In this document: piece after piece, positions 32,306 to 41,953 of the stretch
Position numbering within the stretch: position 1 is the stretch's first letter
How the letters are laid out: each line of letters opens with the position of its first letter
NCBI GenBank assembly: GCA_965230415.1
Contig: CBDDKZ010000003.1
Location: forward strand, 186,001 to 250,000
Origin: CBDDKZ01 sp965230415
GTDB taxonomy: Bacteria > Bacteroidota > Bacteroidia > Cytophagales > JAAEPT01
DNA length: 64,000 bases
Direction: 5' to 3'
Position numbers and translations under genes: made by a program
Notes under the pieces: model-generated
Seen by the model: the letters and a program-made list of their open reading frames with translations, nothing else
Databases searched by the model: none
What the model was told of the DNA's origin: nothing

Positions 32306-34573
32306 ATGGCATTCGATATCAATATGATTAAAAGCCTCTATTCTAAGTATCCGGAAAGAGTAGAGGCAGCAAGAAAGCTTACGGGGAAACCCTTAACGCT
32401 GGCAGAGAAAATTTTGTATACACACCTTTGGGGAAATAACATAACAGAAGCTTATGAAAGAGGTAATGCTTATGTAGACTTTGCCCCTGATAGAATAGCT
32501 TGCCAGGATGCGACGGCTCAGATGGCTTTGCTACAATTTATGCAAGCCGGAAAGGACAAGGTGGCTGTGCCTACCACTGTTCACTGTGATCACTTGATTC
32601 AGGCAAAGGAAGGAGCCAGTAAAGATCTGCAAAACGCCATTAACACTTCTTCAGAAGTATTTAATTTTCTCGAATCGGTGTCTAACAAATATGGGATTGG
32701 ATTCTGGAAACCCGGGGCCGGTATTATTCATCAGGTTGTACTCGAAAACTACGCTTTTCCCGGGGGGATGATGATTGGTACCGATTCGCATACGGTAAAT
32801 GCTGGTGGCCTTGGAATGGTCGCCGTTGGCGTAGGTGGTGCCGATGCTGTTGATGTCATGGCAGGTATGGCCTGGGAATTGAAATTTCCTAAATTGATTG
32901 GAGTTAAATTAACAGGTAAACTCAATGGCTGGACCTCTCCCAAAGACGTGATACTCAAAGTGGCCGGTATTCTGACCGTAAAGGGCGGTACGGGATGTAT
33001 TCTGGAATATTTCGGTGAAGGGGCTACTTCAATGTCTTGCACTGGTAAAGGAACTATTTGCAATATGGGGGCCGAAATAGGCGCCACAACTTCAACTTTT
33101 GGTTATGACGACTCTATGGAACGTTACCTTCGTTCTACTGATCGAAGTGATGTGGCAGATGCAGCCAATGAAATCAAAGAACATTTGACTGGTGATGCCG
33201 AAGTTTATGAACAACCTGAAAAGTATTTCGACAGCCTTATTGAGATTAATCTCGATGAACTGACACCTCATTTGAACGGTCCTTTTACTCCCGACCTTGC
33301 AACTCCCGTATCTGAGATGAAAGAGGCGGCAGCGACAAATGACTGGCCGACAGAAATTGAGTGGGGACTTATCGGTTCTTGTACAAATTCGTCGTATGAA
33401 GATTTGACAAGAGCTGCGTCGATTGTTGAAGATGCCGTTGCCAAAGGTGTGAAACCAAAAGCGATTCTTGGTGTGAACCCCGGTTCCGAACAGGTTCGAT
33501 TTACCGCTGAGCGAGATGGACTCTTAGCCACGTTTAATAAGTTCGATTCAGCGATTATTTTCACGAATGCCTGTGGGCCTTGTATAGGTCAGTGGGCCCG
33601 CCCAGGCGCTGAAAAGGCAGAGAAAAACTCAATTGTTCATTCATTTAACAGGAATTTTGCCAAGCGTGCTGATGGTAACCCCAATACACATGCATTTGTA
33701 ACTTCACCCGAAATGGTGGCTGCTATAGCTATTTCAGGTGATCTTACTTTCAATCCGCTTACCGATAGTTTGATGAACGAAAACGGCGAATCAGTGAAAT
33801 TGGATGAGCCCACAGGTATTGAATTACCACCGCAAGGTTTCGATGTGGAAGATGCAGGTTATCAGGAACCGGCAGAAGATGGGGCGTCGATAGCTGTGAA
33901 TGTAAAACCGGATTCCAAGCGCCTCCAGCTGCTTACTCCCTTCGCGGAATGGGACGGCAATGAAATAGCAGGAATGAAATTATTAATCAAAGCCAAAGGG
34001 AAGTGTACTACCGATCATATATCGATGGCCGGTCCCTGGCTACGTTATCGTGGTCATTTAGATAATATATCAAATAATTGTTTAATTGGCGCGGTAAATG
34101 CTTTTAACGATCAGACCAATTCAGTCAAAAGCCAAATTACCGGTGAACTTGGGGAAGTACCCGCCACCCAACGGACTTATAAATCCGAAGGAATTCCCAC
34201 ATTGGTTGTTGGTGATGAAAATTACGGCGAAGGGTCCTCTCGAGAACACGCAGCAATGGAGCCACGTCACTTGGGTGTTCGTATTGTGCTGGTTAAATCA
34301 TTTGCCCGTATACACGAAACCAATTTGAAGAAACAAGGTATGTTGGGGCTGACATTTGCCAATCCTTCAGACTATGATAAGATTCAGGAAGATGATACAT
34401 TTGAAACTTTAGATCTGAGTTCATTTGCTCCTGGTAAACAGCTTACAATTAAGGTGGAGCATGCCGACGGGTCAATAGATAAAGTCTTATGTAATCACAC
34501 TTATAATAAAAATCAAATAGCATGGTTCAAAGCAGGATCCGCATTGAACTTAATAAAGCAACAAAATAATTGA
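32306..34573 (+). CDS. acnA: Aconitate hydratase A, mitochondrial-type
   Basis: The 755-residue protein begins MAFDINMIKSLYSKYPERVE, as in Bacteroidota and mitochondrial aconitases. Conserved blocks include VPTTVHCDHLIQA, GTDSHTVNAGGLGMVAVGVG, the cluster cysteines in IGSCTNSSYEDL and NACGPCIGQW, and GDENYGEGSSREHAAMEPRH in the swivel domain. It interconverts citrate and isocitrate in the TCA cycle. It sits 217 bp downstream of acnB with its own terminators, so the two isozymes are independently transcribed. AcnA- and AcnB-type enzymes often differ in oxidative-stress stability; whether that applies here is unknown. Confidence 0.97.
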   Translation: MAFDINMIKSLYSKYPERVEAARKLTGKPLTLAEKILYTHLWGNNITEAYERGNAYVDFAPDRIACQDATAQMALLQFMQAGKDKVAVPTTVHCDHLIQAKEGASKDLQNAINTSSEVFNFLESVSNKYGIGFWKPGAGIIHQVVLENYAFPGGMMIGTDSHTVNAGGLGMVAVGVGGADAVDVMAGMAWELKFPKLIGVKLTGKLNGWTSPKDVILKVAGILTVKGGTGCILEYFGEGATSMSCTGKGTICNMGAEIGATTSTFGYDDSMERYLRSTDRSDVADAANEIKEHLTGDAEVYEQPEKYFDSLIEINLDELTPHLNGPFTPDLATPVSEMKEAAATNDWPTEIEWGLIGSCTNSSYEDLTRAASIVEDAVAKGVKPKAILGVNPGSEQVRFTAERDGLLATFNKFDSAIIFTNACGPCIGQWARPGAEKAEKNSIVHSFNRNFAKRADGNPNTHAFVTSPEMVAAIAISGDLTFNPLTDSLMNENGESVKLDEPTGIELPPQGFDVEDAGYQEPAEDGASIAVNVKPDSKRLQLLTPFAEWDGNEIAGMKLLIKAKGKCTTDHISMAGPWLRYRGHLDNISNNCLIGAVNAFNDQTNSVKSQITGELGEVPATQRTYKSEGIPTLVVGDENYGEGSSREHAAMEPRHLGVRIVLVKSFARIHETNLKKQGMLGLTFANPSDYDKIQEDDTFETLDLSSFAPGKQLTIKVEHADGSIDKVLCNHTYNKNQIAWFKAGSALNLIKQQNN

Positions 34574-34585
34574 ATAGATGATTTG

Positions 34586-34616
34586 CCGGTTGAGGTAGTT
34601 ACCTCAACCGGGTTTC
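34586..34616 (+). terminator. Rho-independent terminator after acnA
   Basis: A perfect 11-bp stem CCGGTTGAGGT / ACCTCAACCGG with an AGTT loop is followed by GTTTCCTTCT. It lies 12 bp after the acnA stop codon. Confidence 0.8.
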
Positions 34617-34704
34617 CTTCTCACTTTCTGTTTGCATATTGATTGTGGAGAAAAAATAGTGTCCACTGTTTATCCCTAAACCACATCTTTGTATATTTAG
34701 TTTA

Positions 34705-35502
34705 ATGGTTTGGCGGTTTATTAAAGACTTCTGGCTTGGTTTATATTCCTATTACAAGGCTTTTGTTGTAATAATTCAGTATAATCTATGGCTATTTTTT
34801 TTAGTGCCTATTGCCCTTTCTATAGCACTGTATTTTTCTGCCAATGTGGTCAAAGAAGAACTTATAGGTATTAATTTATCCGAGGCGCTGTCTGCCATAG
34901 ATTTTGAGAAAGAGTTTAGCGAAATAAAGTTTCAGGGAGTGTCTGCCGATAGCGGTGAGCTTCTAATATTAGGAGCAAAACTGATATTTGTAATAATCGC
35001 ATTTAAGTTTAATAAGTACCTTGTTTTATTGTTATTGACTCCTATGAATGCAATGATTTCGGCGAGGATCGAACGATTGTTGACCGGGAACAGGTATAAA
35101 TTCAATTTTAATCAGTATGTAGAAGATATTTATCGAGGGGTTAATTTTGTGCTTAGAAATTTAGCACGTCAGGCATTTATTTACCTTCTTTGGTACCTGC
35201 TGGTATTTATGTTCCCTTTTCTCGATATGTTTAGTTTTTATATTATTTTTTTGGTGGGAGCTTTTTATTATGGCGCATCACTTATGGATTACACAAATGA
35301 AAGAAGGCGTTTGAGTATGGAGGAAAGTGTACAGTTTATCCGCCAAAATGCAGGTATGGCCATGGCAATTGGCGGCGTATTTTATTCGCTGTTTTTTGTA
35401 TCTATTATTGGGATAATTTTGGCACCGGTACTGGGGGTAGCAGCAGCAACGCTAGCCATTCACAATAAAATTGACCTGGGCAAAAAGAAAAGAGCTAATT
35501 AG
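34705..35502 (+). CDS. EI24/CysZ-like integral membrane protein
   Basis: The 265-residue protein has about five hydrophobic segments (near residues 23-46, 85-112, 150-170, 172-192 and 225-255). The characteristic EI24-domain region YLVLLLLTPMNAMISARIER is followed by a cytoplasmic-looking loop (YVEDIYRGVNFVLRNLARQA). The tail is rich in Lys/Arg. Related proteins include CysZ, a sulfate permease, and many uncharacterised membrane proteins in Bacteroidota. It is a single-gene unit, convergent with the DUF58 gene with 32 bp between stop codons. A transport role is plausible; the substrate is unknown. Confidence 0.8.
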   Translation: MVWRFIKDFWLGLYSYYKAFVVIIQYNLWLFFLVPIALSIALYFSANVVKEELIGINLSEALSAIDFEKEFSEIKFQGVSADSGELLILGAKLIFVIIAFKFNKYLVLLLLTPMNAMISARIERLLTGNRYKFNFNQYVEDIYRGVNFVLRNLARQAFIYLLWYLLVFMFPFLDMFSFYIIFLVGAFYYGASLMDYTNERRRLSMEESVQFIRQNAGMAMAIGGVFYSLFFVSIIGIILAPVLGVAAATLAIHNKIDLGKKKRAN

Positions 35503-35534
35503 CGACATTTTGTACTTGTCAGTGGGTCTTAATG

Positions 35535-36434
35535 CTAGCGCATTTTCTTTCGCTTTACCAAATAAGGGAGCAGGATCTGATCCAGCGATTTATTGATATC
35601 GGCCTGTATGTAATCAATTTTATACTGAGCACATTTCAATGTTATATTCTTCGTGAATTCAGCCATTGATTTCACGTAGTGTTCCTTAATCTGAGTAGGA
35701 GATAATTTAATTCGATCACCACTCTCTAAATCAATAAATTCGTGTGGGCGTTCTTCAAATTCAAATTCTTGTTCGGTCTTATAGTCCATAGCATGAAAAA
35801 GCAGAATTTCATGCTTATTGTGTTTCAGGTGTTGCAAAGCAGTAAAAAGCTCCTCCTGGCTTTGTTGGTTTTCCAGCATGTCGCTGAAGAGAATGATCAA
35901 TGACCTTCGATGCTGTTTTGCGGCAATTAAATGCAAAGTTTCTGCTATCGAGGATGTTTCTTGCGGAGGCGTACTGCGTAGTAACTGCTCCAGGTGAATA
36001 AACAATTTGTGAAGATGCGCTGTATTTGATTTTACAGGTGTACTAATATTAATTTTGTCTGAAAAAGTAGTAAGACCAACCGCATCTCGCTGTTTTTGCA
36101 ACATAATAGCCAAGGCCGCAGCAGAATAAATACTAAAGGTTAATTTACCATTGTTACTTTCGGGGTAGTACATAGAAGAAGACGTGTCAATTATTAATTG
36201 ACAACGTAGGTTCGTTTCTTCTTCGTAGTTCTTTAGATACAGTTTATCGGTTCTTGCATATACCTTCCAGTCTATATTTTTTGTGCTATCTCCTGTGTTA
36301 TATTGTTTATGTTCCGCAAATTCAACTGAAAATCCGTTATATGGAGATTTGTGAAGCCCCGTAATAAACCCTTCGACCGCTTTTTTTGCTAAAAATTCAA
36401 TATTTCCAAACTTTCTTACTTCAGATAAATCCAT
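35535..36434 (-). CDS. DUF58 / von Willebrand-like domain protein
   Basis: The 299-residue protein has the DUF58 signature (GDSTKNIDWKVYARTDKLYL near residue 48) followed by a vWA-like MIDAS motif DTSSSM near residue 83, and further Rossmann-like strands (LIILFSDMLENQQSQEE). No transmembrane segment is present. DUF58 proteins usually pair with MoxR AAA+ ATPases in complexes that mature or assemble other proteins; no MoxR gene is in this window. It is 2 bp downstream of the RlpA-like gene and is likely co-transcribed with it. The link to cell-envelope processes is inference from that neighbour. Confidence 0.85.
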   Translation of the reverse strand: MDLSEVRKFGNIEFLAKKAVEGFITGLHKSPYNGFSVEFAEHKQYNTGDSTKNIDWKVYARTDKLYLKNYEEETNLRCQLIIDTSSSMYYPESNNGKLTFSIYSAAALAIMLQKQRDAVGLTTFSDKINISTPVKSNTAHLHKLFIHLEQLLRSTPPQETSSIAETLHLIAAKQHRRSLIILFSDMLENQQSQEELFTALQHLKHNKHEILLFHAMDYKTEQEFEFEERPHEFIDLESGDRIKLSPTQIKEHYVKSMAEFTKNITLKCAQYKIDYIQADINKSLDQILLPYLVKRKKMR

Positions 36435-36436
36435 AT

Positions 36437-37738
36437 TTAGTGCCCGGGGTGGTTGATGTGTTGATGTATAAAACCTTTAACACCCTTCGTGTTGTATTCG
36501 CTCATTCCGTACTCTGCCTGGGTGCGTGTGGCGAAGTTTCCTAATATTAACCGGTAGTATTTACTGCCTTTTACTAATGCCGCTTCTACAAAAATCGGAG
36601 AAACGCCCATTTTGCTCAGTTTTTTGCCATAAGCAATTGTATGGTCCAGCTGATGCGATGAGTAGACCTGGACTCCATAGCCGCCAGGCTTGAGGTGGTG
36701 CTCTTCCAGGTCGAAAACGTCACCTATAGGGTGATTGGATGTGTCTTTGATTTGTATAGTAACCTTTGGTTGAGCTGTTTGCGCCGCACGATCTTCATGG
36801 GTGACTTTGGCCATTGAACCAGACTTCTCGATATCGTGTACCGGGTGATGTGTCGCATCTTCGTTGTTTGCAACCGTAGTGGTGGTCTTGGTTGGAGTAT
36901 TTTCTTTTGCAGGCGTTTGTGCTTTAACCTCTTTCAGGCTAATCTCGGCACCTACTGGGTGCTCTGCCGTTTCTCCGCTGGCGCTTATTTCTTTGCCTTC
37001 ATGTCCAACAATACTCGTGTTATTTCGCGGAGAACTAGTTGCCGCAACTTGAGGAGCTTCCTTTTTTCTTGTTACTGGCTCTTCTGCTATTTCCTTTGAA
37101 CTTTCGCTGTGCGACAATTCTTTTACTACTGATTCTTCATGAGAATCCGCTTTTTTATTAGTGCTTTCTGCGTTAGTTTGCGTACTTGAGTTAGCACTTG
37201 TCTCATCTGCTCCGGTTGAATTTTTAGCTGGTTGAGGGGTGTCTTTACCGGAGGGTTTATTGTTTTTCTTTTCAGCAGGCTTATCGGCCTCTTCCGTTTT
37301 TTTGTTTTTAATGGTTTTGTTCGTGCCTGCTTGTTCGGCAGCCGTTTCTTTTGCGGCAATTTCTTCTATTTCATCTGGCGAAAGTGATAGGTCCGTAGTT
37401 ATTTTTACCGGAACTACGCCTTCGTCAATCATATCAACGGCTTTTGCCGCTATACTCGAAAGGTCTATTATACGTCCTGTAGCATAAGGTCCGCGATCGT
37501 TTATAGTAACAACAACCGATTTGTTATTCTTCAGGTTAATAACCTTGATTTTTGTGCCAAAGGGCAGGCTTTTATGTGCTGCGGTGAATTTATTTTTATC
37601 ATATTTTTCACCACTTGAGGTCAAATGACCATGAAGCTTGTCTGCATAGTAAGATGCTTTTCCTTCCTCTTCGTAATTTTTTTGTGCCAGGACATTGAGG
37701 GTTGTTAGGCATAAAAATAATAAGATAACACGACTCAT
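36437..37738 (-). CDS. RlpA-like septal protein with C-terminal SPOR domain
   Basis: The frame opens at 37777, but the Met at 37738 gives a proper signal peptide (MSRVILLFLCLTTLNVLAQ) and is preferred, giving 433 residues. The double-psi beta-barrel domain follows (GKASYYADKLHGHLTSSGEK, FTAAHKSLPFGTKI, INDRGPYATGRIIDLS). A ~200-residue low-complexity linker rich in Lys, Glu, Thr and Ala comes next. The C-terminus is a SPOR domain that binds denuded peptidoglycan (GYGVQVYSSHQL ... YYRLILGNFATRTQAE). RlpA proteins are lytic transglycosylases acting at the septum in some bacteria. It is likely the first gene of a two-gene operon with DUF58. Confidence 0.88.
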   Translation of the reverse strand: MSRVILLFLCLTTLNVLAQKNYEEEGKASYYADKLHGHLTSSGEKYDKNKFTAAHKSLPFGTKIKVINLKNNKSVVVTINDRGPYATGRIIDLSSIAAKAVDMIDEGVVPVKITTDLSLSPDEIEEIAAKETAAEQAGTNKTIKNKKTEEADKPAEKKNNKPSGKDTPQPAKNSTGADETSANSSTQTNAESTNKKADSHEESVVKELSHSESSKEIAEEPVTRKKEAPQVAATSSPRNNTSIVGHEGKEISASGETAEHPVGAEISLKEVKAQTPAKENTPTKTTTTVANNEDATHHPVHDIEKSGSMAKVTHEDRAAQTAQPKVTIQIKDTSNHPIGDVFDLEEHHLKPGGYGVQVYSSHQLDHTIAYGKKLSKMGVSPIFVEAALVKGSKYYRLILGNFATRTQAEYGMSEYNTKGVKGFIHQHINHPGH

Positions 37739-37864
37739 AGTTACAATTTTATTGAAGAAAGACCATCTAAACAACAAACTGTAAAATTAAAGTGTTTATT
37801 TTTTGACGATTCAGGAATTTGTTATATTTTTAACTGATCGTGTAAAACTAAAACTGTTCGGATT

Positions 37865-38212
37865 GTGGACGAGAAAAGAGATAACGAGAAGCAAGAGATC
37901 TTCTCCAAACGTGTAAAGGCTGGTAAACGGACATATTTTTTCGATGTAAAAGCTACAAGGTCAAACGATTATTATCTGACCATCACTGAAAGTAAACGCA
38001 AATTTAAGGAAGAAGGCTTCTTCTATGAAAAGCACAAAATATTCTTGTATAAAGAAGATTTTGTCAAATTCGTGGAAGCATTGCAATCTTCTATTGAACA
38101 TGTAAAGACTGAACTTATGCCAGATGTTGACTTTGATCAGTTTGCGAAGTCAGACGATGACTTTTCGGATAAAGGAGACGACATCGGCGTAGATGAATTG
38201 AGTTGGGAGTAG
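37865..38212 (+). CDS. PUR-family nucleic-acid-binding protein (DUF3276)
   Basis: This 115-residue protein starts with GTG (MDEKRDNEKQEIFSKRVKAG); no in-frame ATG gives a better start. The central PUR repeat (KRTYFFDVKATRSNDYYLTI, TESKRKF, FYEKHKIFLYKEDFVKFVEA) is typical of Bacteroidota DUF3276 proteins, which share the PUR-alpha fold that binds purine-rich single-stranded DNA or RNA. The tail is highly acidic (SDDDFSDKGDDIGVDELSWE). The cellular role is not established. It is monocistronic between the divergent RlpA-like gene and ychF. Confidence 0.88.
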   Translation: MDEKRDNEKQEIFSKRVKAGKRTYFFDVKATRSNDYYLTITESKRKFKEEGFFYEKHKIFLYKEDFVKFVEALQSSIEHVKTELMPDVDFDQFAKSDDDFSDKGDDIGVDELSWE

Positions 38213-38349
38213 TTGTTAAAAAGTTGTTTAGTGACGACGTGTAGAAATTACTTAACTGCTTTTATTGCCATTCCGTCGAAAACTTACCTCAAAGATTGAT
38301 CTCAAGGATTAAAATTTTCGTTATAAATTTACGAATCGCAATTTGTTTA

Positions 38350-38357
38350 TATCTTTG
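38350..38357 (+). promoter_or_regulatory. Candidate -7 box (TATCTTTG) upstream of ychF
   Basis: TATCTTTG followed by CGG is a typical Bacteroidota -7 context. No TTG lies at the ideal -33 distance. Use of this box would give a ~95-nt ychF leader in which GCATC (38380-38384) and GATGC (38406-38410) can pair. Confidence 0.4.
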
Positions 38358-38460
38358 CGGTCGAATTAAATTTATTCGGCATCTGTGATGAATAAAATCA
38401 AAACGGATGCAGTTGTTTTATTGTTTATTTTATTACTGTTCTCCCTAAATTAAAATTGAG

Positions 38461-39558
38461 ATGGGACTTAAGTGTGGAATAGTGGGGCTGCCCAATGTAG
38501 GTAAATCTACATTATTTAATGCATTGAGTGACGCAGGAGCTGAAGCGGCTAACTTCCCTTTTTGTACAATTGAGCCTAATGTGGGCGTTGTTAGTGTTCC
38601 CGATATCAGATTGCAGGTATTGGAAGGTTTGGTGAACCCTCAAAAAGTATTACCTACTGTAATAGAGTTTGTAGATATTGCTGGTTTGGTTGAAGGAGCC
38701 AGTAAAGGAGAGGGCCTGGGTAATCAGTTTTTGGCCAATATACGAGAGGTAGATGCCATCATTCATGTGATTCGTTGCTTTCAGGATGATAACGTGGTAC
38801 ATGTTGCCGGAAGAGTTGATCCTGTTGAAGATAAATCCATAATAGATACGGAGCTTCAATTGAAGGATTTGGAATCTATTGATAAAAAGCTCTCCAGGGT
38901 TGAGAAGATTGCCAAGTCTGGTGATGCTACTGCGAAAAGAGAATTGGAGACACTATCGAAGTGCAAAAAATATTTAGAAGGAGGAAATAACCTACGAGGA
39001 TTAGACCTAAGTGATAAAGATCTTGAGCTAGTAGATGAATTTCAGTTTTTAACAATAAAGCCAATCATTTATGTTGCTAATGTTAGCGAAGACCATATTC
39101 TCGATGGTAATGAGTATGTCGACGCGCTGAAAGACGCTATAAAAAATGAAGATACCCAGCTGATTATGGTGAGTGCTTCCATAGAATCACAGATAGCTGA
39201 GCTGGAAAGTCAGGATGAGAAGGAAATGTTCTTAGGTGAATATGGCCTGGAAGAATCAGGTTTGGATAAGTTGATCAAGGCTTCTTATCATTTGTTAGGT
39301 TTGATTACCTACTTTACAGCCGGAGAGAAAGAGGTACGTGCTTGGACTATCAGGGAAGGGTGGAAGGCACCACAGGCTGCCGGAGTAATTCATACTGACT
39401 TTGAAAAAGGATTTATCAAAGCGGAGGTAATAAAGCTGGTAGATTATGAAGAATTAAAAACTGAACTTGCTTGTAAGGAAGCTGGTAAGATTTCAATAGA
39501 AGGAAAAGAATATGTCGTTGAGGACGGAGATATCATGCATTTTCGCTTCAACGTGTAA
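38461..39558 (+). CDS. ychF: Redox-regulated P-loop ATPase YchF (Obg-family)
   Basis: The 365-residue protein matches YchF from end to end: Walker A in GLPNVGKSTLFNALSDAG, NFPFCTIEPNVGVV, the G3-like DIAGLVEGASKGEGLGNQFL, a coiled-coil insertion (residues ~130-170) and a C-terminal TGS domain (TYFTAGEKEVRAWTIREGWK ... EDGDIMHFRFNV). YchF binds ATP rather than GTP, associates with ribosomes and modulates stress responses. Length is normal. The Cas6-like gene follows 114 bp downstream on the same strand. Confidence 0.97.
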   Translation: MGLKCGIVGLPNVGKSTLFNALSDAGAEAANFPFCTIEPNVGVVSVPDIRLQVLEGLVNPQKVLPTVIEFVDIAGLVEGASKGEGLGNQFLANIREVDAIIHVIRCFQDDNVVHVAGRVDPVEDKSIIDTELQLKDLESIDKKLSRVEKIAKSGDATAKRELETLSKCKKYLEGGNNLRGLDLSDKDLELVDEFQFLTIKPIIYVANVSEDHILDGNEYVDALKDAIKNEDTQLIMVSASIESQIAELESQDEKEMFLGEYGLEESGLDKLIKASYHLLGLITYFTAGEKEVRAWTIREGWKAPQAAGVIHTDFEKGFIKAEVIKLVDYEELKTELACKEAGKISIEGKEYVVEDGDIMHFRFNV

Positions 39559-39672
39559 TTAATGTTGCATGTAAGATGAATTATTAAATTTGCCAGAATT
39601 TGTAACTTTTTGCCCTTTAAATGAGTACAATAAGGTAAATTTTTTAATTTTTTTAAACGTTAAAATTAAAAA

Positions 39673-40485
39673 GTGAGAGTTAGAATAATATTTGGTTTAA
39701 ACAATAGAGGAGCTTCTGTACCCTTTCATCATCAGTCTTTATTGACAGATATGATTCAGGATCTCAAATATGGTGCGGGAGGCGAAGCCTCAGAGTATTC
39801 ACTTTATAGTTTTTCAGGTTTGAAAGGCCAGACAAAAGTGGGGAAAGGTGGGTTGCATTTCTTTTCGAGCAAGGTTACTTTGGTATTTACTTGTCCGGAT
39901 GAAAAAGTGACCAATGCTATACTCAAAGAGTTGTTCAAGCGAAACGAAGTGAATGTTGGTAACCTATCATTATCACCACAATCTTTGGAACGTGAGAACG
40001 AACCTGAATTCAAAGAACAAATGAAATACATATGTATTTCTCCTTTGGTATTGAACGGTCCTTTTACGGAAGGTCCGATTATCAAAGACTTCATCAGCCC
40101 TTTCGATGATTTGTTCTCTGATTATTTGTATGAATCCACAATGTCTCGAATGGAGGTTTCTGGACAGTTTGAATCGGAAGAAGTGTCTTCGTTTTACAAG
40201 TTTCAAGTTATTCCTGATAAAAACTACCTTTCCAAAATACAGGAGAGCTCTAAGAAATTTTCTCGTATATATTCTACGTATCAACAAGCGGAAAAATTGG
40301 AGATACGAGGTTATACGTTGCCATTGACGTTATATGCGGACCCAACAGTACAAAAATTCGTGTTCGATTGTGGGTTTGGCGAGTTTGCCAATAACGGTTT
40401 TGGTATGTTAGATCTGGCTAATGTGAATCCGCTTGGACGTACGGAGGTTTATGAAATAGACGGGGTTGAAACCCATAAAGAATAG
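39673..40485 (+). CDS. Stand-alone Cas6-like RAMP protein
   Basis: This 270-residue protein starts with GTG. It resembles CRISPR endoribonuclease Cas6: an N-terminal ferredoxin-like strand (MRVRIIFGLNNRG), the YSFSGLKGQTKVGKGGLHFF region equivalent to the FtFSxLxG block, SPLVLNGPFTEG mid-protein, and a C-terminal glycine-rich loop (GFGEFANNGFGMLDL). In classical Cas6 a catalytic His sits just before the FSxL block (LHxxGY); here that stretch reads KYGAGGEASEYSLYSFSGL with no His, although His19-His20 occur earlier. No CRISPR array or other cas gene is in the window. It may bind or cut a structured RNA other than crRNA, serve an array elsewhere, or be inactive. The fold assignment is fairly sure; the role is unknown. 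Confidence 0.78.
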   Translation: MRVRIIFGLNNRGASVPFHHQSLLTDMIQDLKYGAGGEASEYSLYSFSGLKGQTKVGKGGLHFFSSKVTLVFTCPDEKVTNAILKELFKRNEVNVGNLSLSPQSLERENEPEFKEQMKYICISPLVLNGPFTEGPIIKDFISPFDDLFSDYLYESTMSRMEVSGQFESEEVSSFYKFQVIPDKNYLSKIQESSKKFSRIYSTYQQAEKLEIRGYTLPLTLYADPTVQKFVFDCGFGEFANNGFGMLDLANVNPLGRTEVYEIDGVETHKE

Positions 40486-40491
40486 TCTTTA

Positions 40492-41751
40492 TTAACGGTT
40501 CAACTGGGTGGAAAATTCTGCATAACCAACCAACTCATCTGCCCACTGCCCATTTGAACGATAGTAAACGAGTACTTCATAATTATTTTCAGTTCGGCTA
40601 AAACTTCCATCTACACCATGGCTAATTATTCCTGTACTGTCTTTTAGGAGATAAGTATAGTTATAAAAACCCTGTTTTAGCAATATTCTGATATAATAGA
40701 TGTTGTCTGTGTCATCATAACGAAATTTGTAATTATTACTCAACTTCCAATTCGTAAGTGCGCCATACAGGTATAAATCATTAGGATAAGGTTTGTCCTT
40801 GTTCAATACGAAGTAGGTGTATACGTAATTACCATCTATGTCATTGCGTTCGTCATAGGAGTTTGATAAAACAAATTGGCCATTGAGGTCTTGCTGCCTT
40901 TGATAAGCAATAGTGCTTTTAGGCGTGTCGGCTCTCAAATATACGATGGTGACAGCTGTTCCGGTATCTATTTTATTGACATTTAACCCTGGACTTTCTA
41001 AACTCCGGATATCAAAAGCTCTGAATTCATTTCCTCCATAAAATTGTTCTTTGGGGCTTAATAGGCTGTATTCTATTTTTTTCTGCAGTTGATTTAAGGA
41101 TGTTGCACGATCAAGAGAAATGCTACGCTGATAATTGCCATTTTGTACGATGACAACACGCAAATCACTAAGCGGATTATTAATAGCCATATTTTGATAA
41201 TCTAATTGAAAGTGTAATGATTGTTTTTCGCCATTTCCGTTTAAATTTAGATGCGTCAAAGGAGTGACATTTATTTTATCATGGTAAACATGAAATCTTT
41301 TTGTGAGTATTAATCTATTCGTTTCTTCTTCATAAACCGCCAAAACAAAATTCCCGGCTATTTTTACTCGTGGAATATTTGCTTGATAATGAATGTACTC
41401 GATCTGTGTCTGATCCGATTCTTCCATATTGTGAATAGCAAACTCGTTGTAATCTTCTATAAATTCGTTTTCAGTCAACTGAGATATTTGCCAATTCCAG
41501 TCACAATGGACAAGACGTAATGTGAATTCTTCATAATCCCGTTCAAGTACATCAAATTTTAACACAAGTCGCTGATCATAAATAAAGGTGCTTGCAGATG
41601 TCAGCTGGTAGTTTACCTCATTGCCTGAATAGTGAAGTTGAACCGACATAATATCCGATCTGTACACGGAATCAATGCTTTTAAATGTATGATCGGAGGC
41701 TTTGGTTGTAAGCGATAAGCTTACTAAGAGGGTGTATATGAGTAGTTTCAT
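40492..41751 (-). CDS. T9SS Plug-like protein (DUF5103), copy 1
   Basis: The 419-residue protein has a signal peptide (MKLLIYTLLVSLSLTTKA). The body matches the Bacteroidota DUF5103 family, now recognised as the T9SS Plug protein that closes the periplasmic side of the SprA translocon: SIDSVYRSDIMSVQLH, HCDWNWQISQL, GGNEFRAFDIRSL, then YVYTYFVLN, YLYGALTNWKL and GVDGSFSRTENNYEVLVYYR. The last ~130 residues form a distinct beta-domain. A full-length paralogue lies directly upstream (41954-43342). It is convergent with the Cas6-like gene, 6 bp between stop codons. One of the two may be the true Plug and the other a specialised variant. Confidence 0.85.
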   Translation of the reverse strand: MKLLIYTLLVSLSLTTKASDHTFKSIDSVYRSDIMSVQLHYSGNEVNYQLTSASTFIYDQRLVLKFDVLERDYEEFTLRLVHCDWNWQISQLTENEFIEDYNEFAIHNMEESDQTQIEYIHYQANIPRVKIAGNFVLAVYEEETNRLILTKRFHVYHDKINVTPLTHLNLNGNGEKQSLHFQLDYQNMAINNPLSDLRVVIVQNGNYQRSISLDRATSLNQLQKKIEYSLLSPKEQFYGGNEFRAFDIRSLESPGLNVNKIDTGTAVTIVYLRADTPKSTIAYQRQQDLNGQFVLSNSYDERNDIDGNYVYTYFVLNKDKPYPNDLYLYGALTNWKLSNNYKFRYDDTDNIYYIRILLKQGFYNYTYLLKDSTGIISHGVDGSFSRTENNYEVLVYYRSNGQWADELVGYAEFSTQLNR

Positions 41752-41953
41752 TAAAATTAGGAATTCAATTCTGTTAATTTAAGCACTTTTTCTGCTCAAT
41801 TATTTCTTTCATACACACTCAATAACTTTTTTATAGATGCACAATTTTGAGATGGGTACTAGTATTTTTTTCTAAAGGTGTTTTTGGGCCATTATTTTAA
41901 TTGAAATTGGCCTTAGGAAGTTTATTAAACTGAAGAGTAAAAGATAGATGTGT

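Noticed and set aside
39559..40491. CRISPR array next to the Cas6-like gene
   Set aside because: Neither flank contains repeated 25-40 bp elements; the genes on both sides are ychF and a T9SS Plug-like gene.
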